The translations under genes and the position numbers were made by a program. From Candidatus Poribacteria bacterium (lineage in GTDB: Bacteria; Poribacteria; WGA-4E; WGA-3G): 64,000 nucleotides of DNA. Shown piece after piece: positions 44,093-54,000 of the stretch (position 1 is the stretch's first letter; every line of letters starts with the position of its first letter). The stretch spans positions 1,736,001-1,800,000 of the forward strand of contig OY282386.1 of the NCBI GenBank assembly GCA_958295945.1. Reading direction: 5' to 3'. The notes under the pieces are model-generated. The model did no database searches, had not been told where the DNA came from, and saw only the letters and a list, made by a program, of their open reading frames with translations.

Positions 44093-44479
44093 TTATTCAT
44101 TTATTACCTCAAAAACAAACCAAGGTTCGACTCCAATGGGTTTCCACCATGTATGATGAGAATTTTCATGAGATGGTGTATGTTGAATTCTGCCAAGTGT
44201 AGGATTGAGTTTACCTTTTGCTGTTTTCCTATTTCTCAAGTGTCCAATTCTGTTCTTTAGACGGTCAAAGAGACGAGGAATATCTTCCGGGTCTGTATAA
44301 ACAGAGATCCCACTGTTTTTAATTGTTGGTTCAGGAAATCTTCCTAGAAATTCTTCCCAAGAAGACAGAAAATCTTCCGCTTGTGGAGGATCATGTTTCA
44401 CAAGTCTGTAAACGGTCTCTATAGCTGGTTTTGCATCTTTAGGTGGACAACCTTCCGGGTAATAGTCTGGCCACTGCAA
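44093..44479 (-). CDS. conserved hypothetical protein with HTPS and HHTWW motifs
   Basis: 128 residues from a TTG at 44479 preceded by AAAGGA; an earlier TTG at 44503 lacks a site. Soluble. Visible blocks are YYPEGCPPKDAKPA, VYRLVKHDPPQAEDF, SVYTDPEDIPRLF and, near the end, GRIQHTPS, SHHTWWKPIGVEPW. This pattern is characteristic of a family I have seen next to DUF6575-like genes, but I know no function for it. The His-rich end could be catalytic. Two-gene unit with the downstream decayed gene. Confidence 0.65.
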   Translation of the reverse strand: MQWPDYYPEGCPPKDAKPAIETVYRLVKHDPPQAEDFLSSWEEFLGRFPEPTIKNSGISVYTDPEDIPRLFDRLKNRIGHLRNRKTAKGKLNPTLGRIQHTPSHENSHHTWWKPIGVEPWFVFEVINE

Positions 44480-44583
44480 TAGAGTAGTCCTTTCATTTTG
44501 CAAATTGATTAAATATTGAGTGTAACTCTAAACAGATATATTACTATATAGTTTACCAAATGTTATATTAAGAATGCCATATT

Positions 44584-44697
44584 ATACCATTTCTATAAAT
44601 ATTTGTCCTATTAACATTTGTTAAGAATTTCTTGAACGACGGCACAAACTGGCAGTTTGTGCTACAAAAATGCGGCGTTTTCTATTAGAAATGGTAT
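44584..44697. repeat. 114-bp inverted-repeat-bounded element, copy C (inverted)
   Basis: Same ends (ATACCATTTCT, AGAAATGGTAT) and the CACAAACTGGCAGTTTGTG hairpin, in the opposite orientation to copies A and B. It lies downstream of the aldehyde dehydrogenase gene and upstream of the 44479 gene. Confidence 0.85.
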
Positions 44698-44750
44698 TAC
44701 TAGACATGTCGGGTGCGGTGTGAATCGTACCCGACATAGGATGTCCACAG

Positions 44751-46169
44751 TTAACTATCCAAATGGAAGATTGCCATTTTAGTTTCAGTCATCTCTTCAA
44801 TGGCGTATTTCGGACCCTCTTTGCCCATACCGCTCTCTTTCACCCCGCCATACGGCATCAAATCTGCACGCCACTGTGTGCCCCAGTTCACCATTAGATT
44901 CCCTGATTCCACTTCTCTGACAAACCGCATTGCCCAATCAACATTCTGTGTGAAGATAGCGGCACTCAATCCGTAGTTCGTATCGTTAGCAAGCGCGATT
45001 GCCTCGTCAATGTCGTTGACAGGGGTGACACCGACTGCTGGTCCGAATATCTCATCACATGATATTTTCATCTCAGGTTTGACATTAGCGAGGATAGCTG
45101 GCGTTACAAACTGATCTTGCTTTTCGCCACCTGTGAGGAGTTCTGCACCGTCCGAGACTGCTTCTTCTATCCATTCAGTGACACGCGTAGCATCTGCTTC
45201 GCGAATCATCGGTCCCATCCGCACACCAGATTCCAACGGATTACCGATACCAATCTGTGATACTTCTGCTTGGAAAGCATCTAAGAAATCACCATATATT
45301 TTTTCATGAGCAATTACTCTTTGCGTTGAGATACATACTTGTCCAGCATTGGAATAGCCGGAAGCTGCTGCTGCTTTTGCGACTTTCTCCGGATCGGCAT
45401 CAGGCATAACGATGAGCGGGGAATTTGAACCGAGTTCCATCGTCACGCGTTTCAATCCTGCCACTTTACATATATGTTCACCTACGTCACGACTTCCTGT
45501 GAAGGTAATCTTTCTGACCCGCCGATCCGCACAAAGTGTATCACCGATTTCACCACCCGGACCTGTCACACACTGAATAGCTTCAGGAGGTGTGCCAGCT
45601 TCTAAGAATAGTTCCACCAATTTCAGTGCGGAAAGTGGTGTATCCGTTGCCGGTTTGATAATGATAGCGTTTCCGCCTGCAATTGCTGGTCCAGCCTTGT
45701 GGCAAACAAGATGTAAGGGGAAATTGAATGGACTAATTCCAGCGACAATACCACAAGGGACACGTACTGTAAACCCGAGTTTGTTCTTTACACCTGGTGC
45801 ACCTTCAAGCGGAATTGTTTCACCTGTCATCCGCTTTGCTTCCTCTGCCGAGAGAGCAATGATTTCGGATGCGCGAGTGGATTCACCTGTTGCTTCCGCT
45901 AAAATTTTTCCTTCCTCACGTGTGATAACTTCAGCGAGTTCATCAGCCCGTTCAACCATCAAGTCTGCAACTTTCCGCAAGATTTCATATCGTTCATATC
46001 CTGTCAAACCTGCCATTATTTTTGCTCCGCGTTCTGCGGTTTGAATAGCAGTTTCAACATCCGCTGCATCTCCTTTTGGTACAGTATCGACTACTGACCC
46101 ATCAAAAGGACTTAGTACGTCTATTTTGTTTGATTTATCAACCCATTTACCACCAACGTGCATTTGCAT
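44751..46169 (-). CDS. NAD(P)-dependent aldehyde dehydrogenase
   Basis: 472 residues, GGAG before the ATG. Full-length ALDH: SPFNFPLHLVCHKAGPAIA (cofactor-binding), FTGSRDVG, general base Glu in VTMELGSNSP, catalytic Cys in NAGQVCISTQRV, and EIFGPAVGV near the end. It resembles the lactaldehyde/succinate-semialdehyde group, but the aldehyde cannot be specified. Third gene in a minus-strand row after an enolase-superfamily enzyme and a LamG protein, which suggests oxidation of a sugar-acid breakdown product. Cytoplasmic. Confidence 0.93.
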   Translation of the reverse strand: MQMHVGGKWVDKSNKIDVLSPFDGSVVDTVPKGDAADVETAIQTAERGAKIMAGLTGYERYEILRKVADLMVERADELAEVITREEGKILAEATGESTRASEIIALSAEEAKRMTGETIPLEGAPGVKNKLGFTVRVPCGIVAGISPFNFPLHLVCHKAGPAIAGGNAIIIKPATDTPLSALKLVELFLEAGTPPEAIQCVTGPGGEIGDTLCADRRVRKITFTGSRDVGEHICKVAGLKRVTMELGSNSPLIVMPDADPEKVAKAAAASGYSNAGQVCISTQRVIAHEKIYGDFLDAFQAEVSQIGIGNPLESGVRMGPMIREADATRVTEWIEEAVSDGAELLTGGEKQDQFVTPAILANVKPEMKISCDEIFGPAVGVTPVNDIDEAIALANDTNYGLSAAIFTQNVDWAMRFVREVESGNLMVNWGTQWRADLMPYGGVKESGMGKEGPKYAIEEMTETKMAIFHLDS

Positions 46170-46213
46170 AATGCGTATTCTCCATTTCTATAGTGTACGC
46201 GTGTTGCATACTT

Positions 46214-46987
46214 CTATTGTGATTTAGATTTCAATAATCCCCAAGTTGTGGTTGCTTTTCCAGCCGCTTCAACAGCGGCAAACTCTTCTAATCCTGTTTC
46301 CATTACATCGTTGACTTGTGCTTCAGTAAGTGCTTTCGTAAAAAAGCCTACTTCATCAAAAAGACCTGTTGCAGCAACGTTGCCAGGTCGTGCTCCTATC
46401 CAGATAGGTGATTTACTGGTATCAAGTTTTCCACCACTCGCCATTTCAACTTCTAATTTACCATCAACAAACATCTGAACCTTACTGCCATCATAGACTT
46501 TAGCGATATGATGCCATGTTCCATCTGCAACGATAGTTTTGCCCGGCATACGCGTCTCCACGCCATTGACGTGCCACATAAACACTGGATAGTCAGCATC
46601 ATGGATCCATATATCAAGATGACGTACAAGGTTGGCCTCGGGCCAAACTTCCCCATTACGCCAAACGACGTACTGCCATGAAGCAGCATTCAACTTTACC
46701 CAAGCAACAAATGTATATGGATCAGAGTTGAAAACATCATCATGGTCAATTCGGACATAACTATCACCTTTTCCTGGAAATTCCAGTGCTCCTCTGATCT
46801 TGCCATTGTCCACCCATTCCAGTGTGCCTTTGATGTCGCCATCGTGTCCACTGACAACATCTTTAACAACTTTTCCTCTCCCTTCTTCAAATAACCATGC
46901 ACTAACTAAACCCAGTTTTGCTGCATGTGCGGAAAAGGATATAATAAATATAAAGATTGTAAAACACAGAATAAGAGATTTCATCAT
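46214..46987 (-). CDS. exported LamG-domain protein with TTTW tail
   Basis: 257 residues from the ATG at 46987, which has GGAGG directly upstream; the frame stays open to 47059 but overlaps the neighbouring gene's end. A signal peptide (LILCFTIFIFIISFSAHAA) precedes one concanavalin A-like/LamG domain: LVSAWLFEEGRGKVVKDVVS, VRIDHDDVFN, FVAWVKLN, DGTWHHIAKVYDG, GLFDEVGFFTKALT. The C-terminus GKATTTWGLLKSKSQ parallels that of the 18657 protein. Probably binds carbohydrate at the surface. 28 bases after the enolase-superfamily gene. Confidence 0.9.
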   Translation of the reverse strand: MMKSLILCFTIFIFIISFSAHAAKLGLVSAWLFEEGRGKVVKDVVSGHDGDIKGTLEWVDNGKIRGALEFPGKGDSYVRIDHDDVFNSDPYTFVAWVKLNAASWQYVVWRNGEVWPEANLVRHLDIWIHDADYPVFMWHVNGVETRMPGKTIVADGTWHHIAKVYDGSKVQMFVDGKLEVEMASGGKLDTSKSPIWIGARPGNVAATGLFDEVGFFTKALTEAQVNDVMETGLEEFAAVEAAGKATTTWGLLKSKSQ

Positions 46988-47015
46988 ATTACCTCCAAAA
47001 AGTTGTAAAACCAAT

Positions 47016-48020
47016 TTAGACGCGGCATTTATCCAGAGCGTCCTCATCCAATTCCACACCTAATCCTGGTTTATCGGGTATCGTTACGTATCCGTTATCA
47101 AGTGGGATTGTTGAGGGTGTAACGATGTCAAAAGCGCGTAAAGCATTCAATGTGATTGACGGCATCGTCGCGTTTTGCATTACAGCTGCAAGATGCATAA
47201 CAAAAGTAGTTGTTATACCGAGTCCAACAATCTGTATCCATACCGGTAAATGTGCAGACTCTGATATGATTGCTTCTCGTTTAGCATTTGCAGCGCGTGA
47301 ATCAGGATATGCAATTATAAATGAATCGTTCATTTTTGCTCGGATGGCTTTAACAGGATCAGGATTCCCGAAGTGAATTGTAATCGGCATATCGGTGTGT
47401 CGTTTTATCTCTTGGTATCCTTCAATGTCTGATTGAGGTATCGGCGTTTCAAATGCCTCAATGTTGTAATCCTGAAGTTGTCGTGCGACCTCCAAGGTGT
47501 GTTCCGGTGTTTTAAATGAATTATTCGCATCTACTCTAAGTTGAAAATCATCTGGTACTACTTCAGCGATTGCAGCTACCTGTTCACGAACTTCAAACCA
47601 AGGACGTGCCTTGATTTTATGCAGCCTATATCCGAGTGCATAAGCATGTTTTGCTTCAGCTGCCCATTCTTCAGGTGTCATGTCGATTGACCAATACCCG
47701 AATGAAGCCTTGTCGTTAACTTTTTCACCTAATAGTTGGTGGACTGGCACACCGAGTGATTTGCCCATAATATCATAAAAAGCCTGTTGTAAAGGTGTCG
47801 GTGCCCAACCATTCATAAACTCAAACGGGTTTCTACCGATGTATTTCTGAATCGATTCTTCCGATTGAAATGAGCCATCTCCTATACCAGTTATTCCATC
47901 ATCTGTATGCACTTTGTAGACATGATCAATCTGATAGAGATTACGACTTGTCATCAATTCATAGATGCCTTCATGATATGGCACTCTCACCTTGATAACT
48001 TCAATATCTGTAATTTTCAT
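47016..48020 (-). CDS. mandelate racemase/muconate lactonizing (enolase) superfamily enzyme
   Basis: 334 residues, GGAGGA before the ATG. N-terminal capping domain (MKITDIEVIKVRVPYHEG) and barrel with the Lys motif KIKARPWF (K-x-K type), first metal ligand in RVDANNSF (Asp), second in EAFETPIPQSD (Glu). The third metal-ligand site is not a clean D/E-GG motif, so activity may be atypical. Members dehydrate or racemise sugar acids. First gene of the run with LamG protein and aldehyde dehydrogenase. Confidence 0.9.
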   Translation of the reverse strand: MKITDIEVIKVRVPYHEGIYELMTSRNLYQIDHVYKVHTDDGITGIGDGSFQSEESIQKYIGRNPFEFMNGWAPTPLQQAFYDIMGKSLGVPVHQLLGEKVNDKASFGYWSIDMTPEEWAAEAKHAYALGYRLHKIKARPWFEVREQVAAIAEVVPDDFQLRVDANNSFKTPEHTLEVARQLQDYNIEAFETPIPQSDIEGYQEIKRHTDMPITIHFGNPDPVKAIRAKMNDSFIIAYPDSRAANAKREAIISESAHLPVWIQIVGLGITTTFVMHLAAVMQNATMPSITLNALRAFDIVTPSTIPLDNGYVTIPDKPGLGVELDEDALDKCRV

Positions 48021-48097
48021 GATATTGATTCCTCCGTTTCAGGAATATGTGATCCTATATATCTATAATTCAATAGACAAACATACTGACAGGTATT

Positions 48098-48550
48098 CTA
48101 TTCATCTCGACGAATCCAACTGACAACATCTTCTGCTTCACCAGATCCACCTTCAACTCCGTCACTACCAAAGGATATTAGGTCGTATCCATATTGGTCA
48201 TGCACTCCTGGACGGACGTAAATATAAGGATTTCCCCAAGGATCTTCGGTGATCGGTATCTGAATGTAAGGAGTTAACCAGTAAATTGGAATTGGCGGTT
48301 CTTCAGGGTGTTCCCAAAGTGCTTTTAACCCTTGTTCCGACGATGGATAGTCTCCATTGTCTTTAGCATACCTATCAAGAGCAATGCCGAGTGTTTCAAT
48401 GTCTTCCGCAGCTTGTGTTTGTAATGCCCGGCCTGCTTGACCGAGTAATCGAGGTGCTAAGAGTACAGCTGCAATAACCGCAAGAATGACTATGACAATT
48501 AATAGTTGTACCAGTGTTATACCGGATTGTTTTGTATCAAGTGGTTTCAC
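48098..48550 (-). CDS. GspG-like type II secretion pseudopilin, Gln at +5
   Basis: 150 residues from GTG at 48550, chosen because GGAGAG precedes it and because it gives a normal short leader, MKPLDTKQSG, before the prepilin cleavage site (in-frame codons extend to 48622). The mature N-terminus ITLVQLLIVIVILAVIAAVL is a pilin helix, followed by the GspG pattern RYAKDNGDYPSSEQGLKALW, DPWGNPYIYVRPG and YDLISFGSDGVEGG with calcium-loop-like Asp. Position +5, Glu in nearly all type IV pilin-like proteins, is Gln here. Minor pseudopilins can lack it, major GspG normally does not. No other secretion genes nearby. Confidence 0.85.
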   Translation of the reverse strand: MKPLDTKQSGITLVQLLIVIVILAVIAAVLLAPRLLGQAGRALQTQAAEDIETLGIALDRYAKDNGDYPSSEQGLKALWEHPEEPPIPIYWLTPYIQIPITEDPWGNPYIYVRPGVHDQYGYDLISFGSDGVEGGSGEAEDVVSWIRRDE

Positions 48551-48624
48551 GACTGCTCTCCACATTTTTCTATTTTGAATGTGCATACAAAGTTTACCAT
48601 ATAATGTTGAATGAGTCAACACAA

Positions 48625-49251
48625 CTATTTCAAATGAATCTGCGGATCATCCTCATAAGCGGAATCAATTTGAACCAAACGTTGTAGAGTGATACAGAAT
48701 AGTCCAAATAAAGATTTTAGTAATTCTGTTTCTTTTATTACACCTACACAGGAAAAGTACAATTCATCGACACCTTCAGGAAAATCGGTGCCGAACCACC
48801 CTTCATCATCTTTGATTGTCCAGTATATTCTCGGTTGTCGCTGACATAATTCCTTAATTTTTGGTTCTGCAAGGAGTAACTTTATTTTTTCAGGATTATT
48901 ACCTTTGATAATGAATTTATCATCAAAAAAAGGATCACCTATTTCAATATCTTGCATACCGAAGAATTTACCAATTGAACTGAAAAACCCCTCTCGTGTA
49001 ATTTTGAAATAGAGCCCATCCTTGTTAATGAAAGGTGCACGCATCCGAGTATATGTTGTTGTGGAAGTTGTTGTACCAGTAGATGATGTTTGGGTATAGG
49101 TATCAAGTAGAATTTGCCATTCACCGTGTTTGTAGATGAGTACGTCCTTCTTCCAAAACCCACCATCAATATATTCACCACCGATGTCTGTTGCGATTTG
49201 TGACCAGATTTCGTCCTTGGATGGACCGAAAATACCTCTGCGTTTTTTCAT
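48625..49251 (-). CDS. conserved hypothetical soluble protein
   Basis: 208 residues from the ATG at 49251, which has GGAG seven bases upstream; the ATG at 49263 has no site. No signal peptide. Unrecognised family. It has a Thr/Ser-rich stretch (TQTSSTGTTTSTTTYTRMRA) in a region that could be a beta-hairpin, then YFKITREGFFSSIGKFFG and FIIKGNNPEKIKLLLAEPKI. The order suggests two small alpha/beta lobes. It is located between the zinc-ribbon gene (7 bases from its upstream in-frame start) and the GspG-like gene in one operon. Confidence 0.65.
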   Translation of the reverse strand: MKKRRGIFGPSKDEIWSQIATDIGGEYIDGGFWKKDVLIYKHGEWQILLDTYTQTSSTGTTTSTTTYTRMRAPFINKDGLYFKITREGFFSSIGKFFGMQDIEIGDPFFDDKFIIKGNNPEKIKLLLAEPKIKELCQRQPRIYWTIKDDEGWFGTDFPEGVDELYFSCVGVIKETELLKSLFGLFCITLQRLVQIDSAYEDDPQIHLK

Positions 49252-49270
49252 CTTTTTCTCCATATCTATG

Positions 49271-49522
49271 TTATGAATTTACTTCGGTATAGGTTCGCCA
49301 TAAACCTTTTGGATTCTCAACCGATAGACCAACATTTCCACATTCACCACAAACTGTTGCTCGTAATGCTTCACGATGTAAGCCTTTGAAGACAATTGCA
49401 TTTGGATTTCTTGCAATTACAACTTCTAAATCTTCTCCTTGGTGCATGTCAAAACGGTCTCGTATTCGCAAGTTTGGCATGATTTTATCAGAACTGCACA
49501 CTGGACATTTCATATTTTCCAT
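49271..49522 (-). CDS. small zinc-ribbon protein
   Basis: 83 residues, GAGGAG before the ATG. CPVC near residue 6 and CGEC near residue 59 form a Cys4 zinc ribbon separated by a basic, strand-like segment. Such proteins bind nucleic acid or partners; nothing more can be said. Fifteen bases after the Gfo/Idh gene; cotranscribed. Confidence 0.75.
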   Translation of the reverse strand: MENMKCPVCSSDKIMPNLRIRDRFDMHQGEDLEVVIARNPNAIVFKGLHREALRATVCGECGNVGLSVENPKGLWRTYTEVNS

Positions 49523-49537
49523 TTTATTTCTCTCCTC

Positions 49538-50656
49538 TTATTTTGCTTTCCATCTTTCAAGCGGATGATCACGCGGTGTTAGGGGCATGTAAACACGTGC
49601 TTTCTGTCTATGTGATTCCCAAGTGGTATGTATCATTTCAAGACAATCACGTCCATCTCTGCCACTTGCATACGGGTCTCTGTTTTGCTCAATTGCCTCA
49701 ATCAGATCACGTAACATAAAACGTTGGAGTAGCAGACGGATAGAACCTTTATCCCGTTGATTGCCTTTTTCATCAATATTTTCTTCAGGGAGATGAACAG
49801 GATCCCAAGGTTGGTCTGGTGTTTTATGTTGTCCTTTATGAATAAACATTGTAGTTCCGACACTCTCTCTGATAGCGATGCGTCCTTCTGTCCCGATAAT
49901 GTCTATACCGTAAGCATTATCATTTGTTTGGGGTTGTGCAAGGAATTGGACATCAGCATGGATACCGTTTTTAAATCGAAATGAAGCATGTCCACGTTCC
50001 CCCAGAACAAGTCCGGCATCTCGGTCATGAGGGTGTACCTCTTGTGTGAGTTTAATGTCGTCCACGGTGGATTCGCGTCCATCTATTTGCACAAGGTGTG
50101 CATGTGTCCATTCAACATCCCCACCAAATAGTCGCAGCCAATCGTATAAGTGTGTCCCCATTTCCATCAATGAATTACCGACTTTGCGTCCACCCTTATC
50201 TGTGGCTTTCATTAGCACAACATCACCGATTTCGCCTTTCTCAATTAGTGAAAGAACATGACGATTGTAAGGACTTGCACGTTTGATGTGGTTGATAGCG
50301 AACTGTACATTATTTTGGTCACAGGTATCAACCATCTCATCTGCTTGGATAAGGTTGAGTGCGATGGGTTTTTCACAGAAAACATGGATACCGCGCTGTG
50401 CAGCTGCAATCGTGGGAGGGTGGTGCATGGGTGCTTGCGTTGGAACGATAACAATGTCTGGTTTCTGTTCGTCAAGCATCTTCTCATAGTCGTCATAGAT
50501 TGCTTTGACACTGAATCGTTCACCCCATGCTTTTGCGCGATCAGGATTGATTTCTGCTCCTGCAATGAGTTCACAGTTTTCCTCTAACTTTACTGCTTGT
50601 GCATGGCTGCCTCCCATTCCTCCGAGTCCGATGATAGCTATTCGGTATTTTTTCAT
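49538..50656 (-). CDS. Gfo/Idh/MocA family oxidoreductase
   Basis: 372 residues, CGGAGC upstream. Rossmann motif GLGGMGGSHAQA at residues 10-21, acidic residue in AGAEINPDRA, CEKPIALN with the catalytic Lys, and a C-terminal substrate domain with GTEGRIAIRES. Close relatives act on sugars or inositol with NAD(P). It is distinct from the one at 6684 (Glu-Lys-Pro against Asp-Lys-Pro). First gene of an operon with a zinc-ribbon protein, an unknown protein and a GspG-like pilin. Confidence 0.92.
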   Translation of the reverse strand: MKKYRIAIIGLGGMGGSHAQAVKLEENCELIAGAEINPDRAKAWGERFSVKAIYDDYEKMLDEQKPDIVIVPTQAPMHHPPTIAAAQRGIHVFCEKPIALNLIQADEMVDTCDQNNVQFAINHIKRASPYNRHVLSLIEKGEIGDVVLMKATDKGGRKVGNSLMEMGTHLYDWLRLFGGDVEWTHAHLVQIDGRESTVDDIKLTQEVHPHDRDAGLVLGERGHASFRFKNGIHADVQFLAQPQTNDNAYGIDIIGTEGRIAIRESVGTTMFIHKGQHKTPDQPWDPVHLPEENIDEKGNQRDKGSIRLLLQRFMLRDLIEAIEQNRDPYASGRDGRDCLEMIHTTWESHRQKARVYMPLTPRDHPLERWKAK

Positions 50657-50773
50657 ATAATGCTCCGAAGTAGGATTTACAAGTATTAGACTATATTACC
50701 AAGTATAGATTGAAAGTGCAATAAAAAATGGCACTGTAGAAGTGCCGGATATGTATGAGTATTGGGTTATATA

Positions 50774-50921
50774 TAACGTTAGTTTGATAAATCAAATTTT
50801 TGTATTCTATCAGAATACGCGTTTGGTATTCTGAATTGGTTCGGAAACCGAACCTACCGGGTCTATGAGAGTAATATTTAGGAAAAATGAAGTTCATATA
50901 CCTATTATCAAACTCACGTTA
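50774..50921. mobile_element. 148-bp MITE-like element with TAACGT ends
   Basis: Left end TAACGTTAGTTTGATAAATC and right end inverted TAACGTGAGTTTGATAATAG match over about 16 bases. Inside is a GGTTCGGAAACCGAACCTAC palindrome. The same end sequence, GATAACGTGAGTTTGATC, occurs once at about 25362, without a partner. No reading frame inside is credible. The rest of 50657-51026 is blank. Confidence 0.6.
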
Positions 50922-51026
50922 CATACATTGAATACAATTTCTATGTCTACACCTAGAGCAATCTAAACTCATTTTAGCTTGAATACCAGTCCAACAATCT
51001 TATTTTGTGATTAGCATTTTTATCGA

Positions 51027-54000
51027 CTAAAATCCTGCCATTGCTCTAACATACATTGTATTAGCAACAGTACCTTTGAATAGATTAGTCGTCCTACGGA
51101 CACCAGCAAGAACGATAATAGTCGCCCCAAGCCATTGTCCTCTGTTCATAGTTTGAATTTCAAGAATACGGGTTCTCAAATCAGGACGATAGATCAACGG
51201 GACAGGTGTATCAAAGGGATATTTCTGCAGATATTTCTTGAAGTTTTGATCTCTGTTGACGTACTTCCGATATTGGAATCCACCAAGCAACTTAATTCTT
51301 GGTGAAAATTGGTAATCAAGTCTAAATCCAAGAACATCCTCTCGACTTCTTCGATTGAATCGTAAATATTCAATAACTTCTAAATCTGTTGGAACAAACA
51401 AATCAGGGTTAAGAGTTTTATTTATTTCCTCAGCAGTTCGGTCGAATGCTCTATCCCAAACATACTTAAACATCGGTGTTAGAACAAGATCAGCACCAAT
51501 GCTATCTATATACGGCAGATCACTAAGTGGTATTTCATATCTACCCTTTAGAATCGTTAACTGATTTCGTATATTTCTTTCTGGATAACGTCGTTTTTTC
51601 CAGTTATTTTGGTCATAGATCAAACCTGTGTCATTTGGATCCAGTGCATTAATTCCGTGATCAGGATAGAATGGGGATTCCCGTCGGTCACCTGCTTCTC
51701 GTATCTGATTGTCAAGCACCATAAAATCAATACGTTCATCAGCTTCAAAACTTTCTGTAATTGGGTCATATTCTACATCTGTGAACAGTGCGTTCGCTTC
51801 ATCTTGTTCAAGTTGTTTTTGCATTACCACTAAAGATTTTGCTTCAAGAGTTAAGTTATGCACTGCTGAATAGACACATTGGAAAATTGTCGTATTCACC
51901 CGAGCGTTATAATAATCAAGTTCATCATTGATGGAAACAGTCTCTAATTCACCTACAGGTAAGGTAATTGTGTAATCTGGAATATCATCTTGTACTCTGA
52001 CAAAACGGTTTTGAAATGCTATGCTACCAAAATCCGGGATGTCACGATCATAAATGACATGTACATATTTTGAGTTGTTTCTGCGCCTACTTGATACCTC
52101 TCTTTCGTTCAGCCATCCAATTTGTAGAGAGAGATTATTTAGCAAATCATATTTGGTATTGATGTGATACCCTTGACGATCAATCCCGTATTCATATTCT
52201 GGTTCAAGATTATCTTCAATAGTATCTATTGTTCCATTATTGTTCAGGTCTATTATACCCTTGAATACAGGCGGATCTGCATCAAAAATGAGAAAATCCT
52301 CATGATAATCTAATACACCGTCTTGATCTCTGTCATCTGCGCGTGGGAGTACGTTATCAAAGTCTACATCATCTGGCCAACCATCTCCATCGTCATCATC
52401 CTCAATCAGAATATAATTAATGATGTCCCATGAGTCAATTTCTTGCGCTTGTTGATCTCGATCTACGTTCTTATCAAGAGTAAAGACTGAGCCTCGGTTT
52501 GGATTAGGACCAAAATTCAAATATGTGGTAGTGTAACCTGGATCTATATGGTATAAGACACCTTCTAAGTGAAGTTTTTCGAATCGTGATTCAAGGTGAA
52601 TGAACCACGCCTTTTCTCTACCGAGTTTGCCATCTGCATCGATATCTGTTCCATCTCCACCTAAGAATGCTTCAAAACGTTCACCTTCCGTTTCAGAATA
52701 GGTTGGAACACCGTTTGCATCAACATGAAGACCTGTGCTTGGATTAATAGTCACGCCTGAAGGTTGATCTCCATCAGGAGTCTTGACGATTGTTTGTTTG
52801 CGACTATATCCAACTTTATCTTTTGGAATTGTAGGATACTGTTTGTATTTCCCGTTTACAGAATAATGTGTTCTGATGAAAATATTGCCAATTCGTCCTT
52901 CCAGATCAATTCCGTAAAGTGTGGCAGCACGGGCTGCGCCGTATTGATAACGGACTTTGCGCTGTCTTCCTTCTCCTTTCCATTGTCTTGGATTATGCTT
53001 TAGTTTATCTCTATCTTTAATGTAATCTGGCGATTGTCCATAATTACCGGGTGCTTGTATCACATCACGATATGGCATCTGAATGTGCCCATCAGAAGTT
53101 TTAATCCATTCTTGGAGATCAGGATTTTCATTAGCTTGGTTTGCCTTACTCAATCCAATAACAGCAATGTTGTAATCACCCGCAACAATCATTTCAAAAA
53201 CAACAGATTTGACTGCTCGTGGGTCTATGTTTATATCAATATCGTAAAGGTTAAGGTCATATTTCATTTTATTGAATCCAGTAACAATTTTCCATTCACT
53301 GTCAACTGAATCTACGATATTTGATGTGCCAATAGGTACAAGTTGGTCTGCAGTAATATCAAATTCGTAAGTTTTTTTCGGCAATGGATTGGGTTCAAGA
53401 CCTTCATCAATGTCTGCTGGATGTAATTTTTCAAGTGGTTGTGTAACAATAGTAATCCGCATACTTTTGAATGCTGCGCCTACACCTTCTTGGATATTGT
53501 CGCTATGTAAATCGGGGTCATATTCATGAAAATCTGTGAATGCTCTTGTGTGATTATCTTCAGGTGAGTCATCTCGGAAGACAATAGAGATAGTCTCAGG
53601 AGGCGTATTTGGGACTGTTCCCATGTAGCTGGAGATTATACGTTCAGGATGTTGTTTATGCATATTTATGTAAGTATAACCAACACGAAAATTTTCGGTT
53701 AAAAGTGTTTGCCCACGAAAACCGATGAGTCGAGTACTTTCAATATTTCTGACACCTGAAAATGGGTTCCAACCGTTTCTCCGACCAAGATCAAGTCCTA
53801 AAGCTCGTGCATTTCTGAATGCTGTGGGTAACCTGATTGGATTAGAAATGCGTGAGTGAAGAAAAGAAAAAAGATGATGTTCTTGAGCAAAAGAGATGTC
53901 CCAACGGAGACCATCAAATTCTGTCTTTGAGATTATATATTGGTTAGGGAACAGTGTGTCTGGTTTTAGTCGTATATGATCTCCGATAGCAAAATCTGTA

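Noticed and set aside
50691-50897. 68-codon minus-strand frame
   Set aside because: It is created by the GGTTCGG palindrome and the MITE and has no ribosome site.
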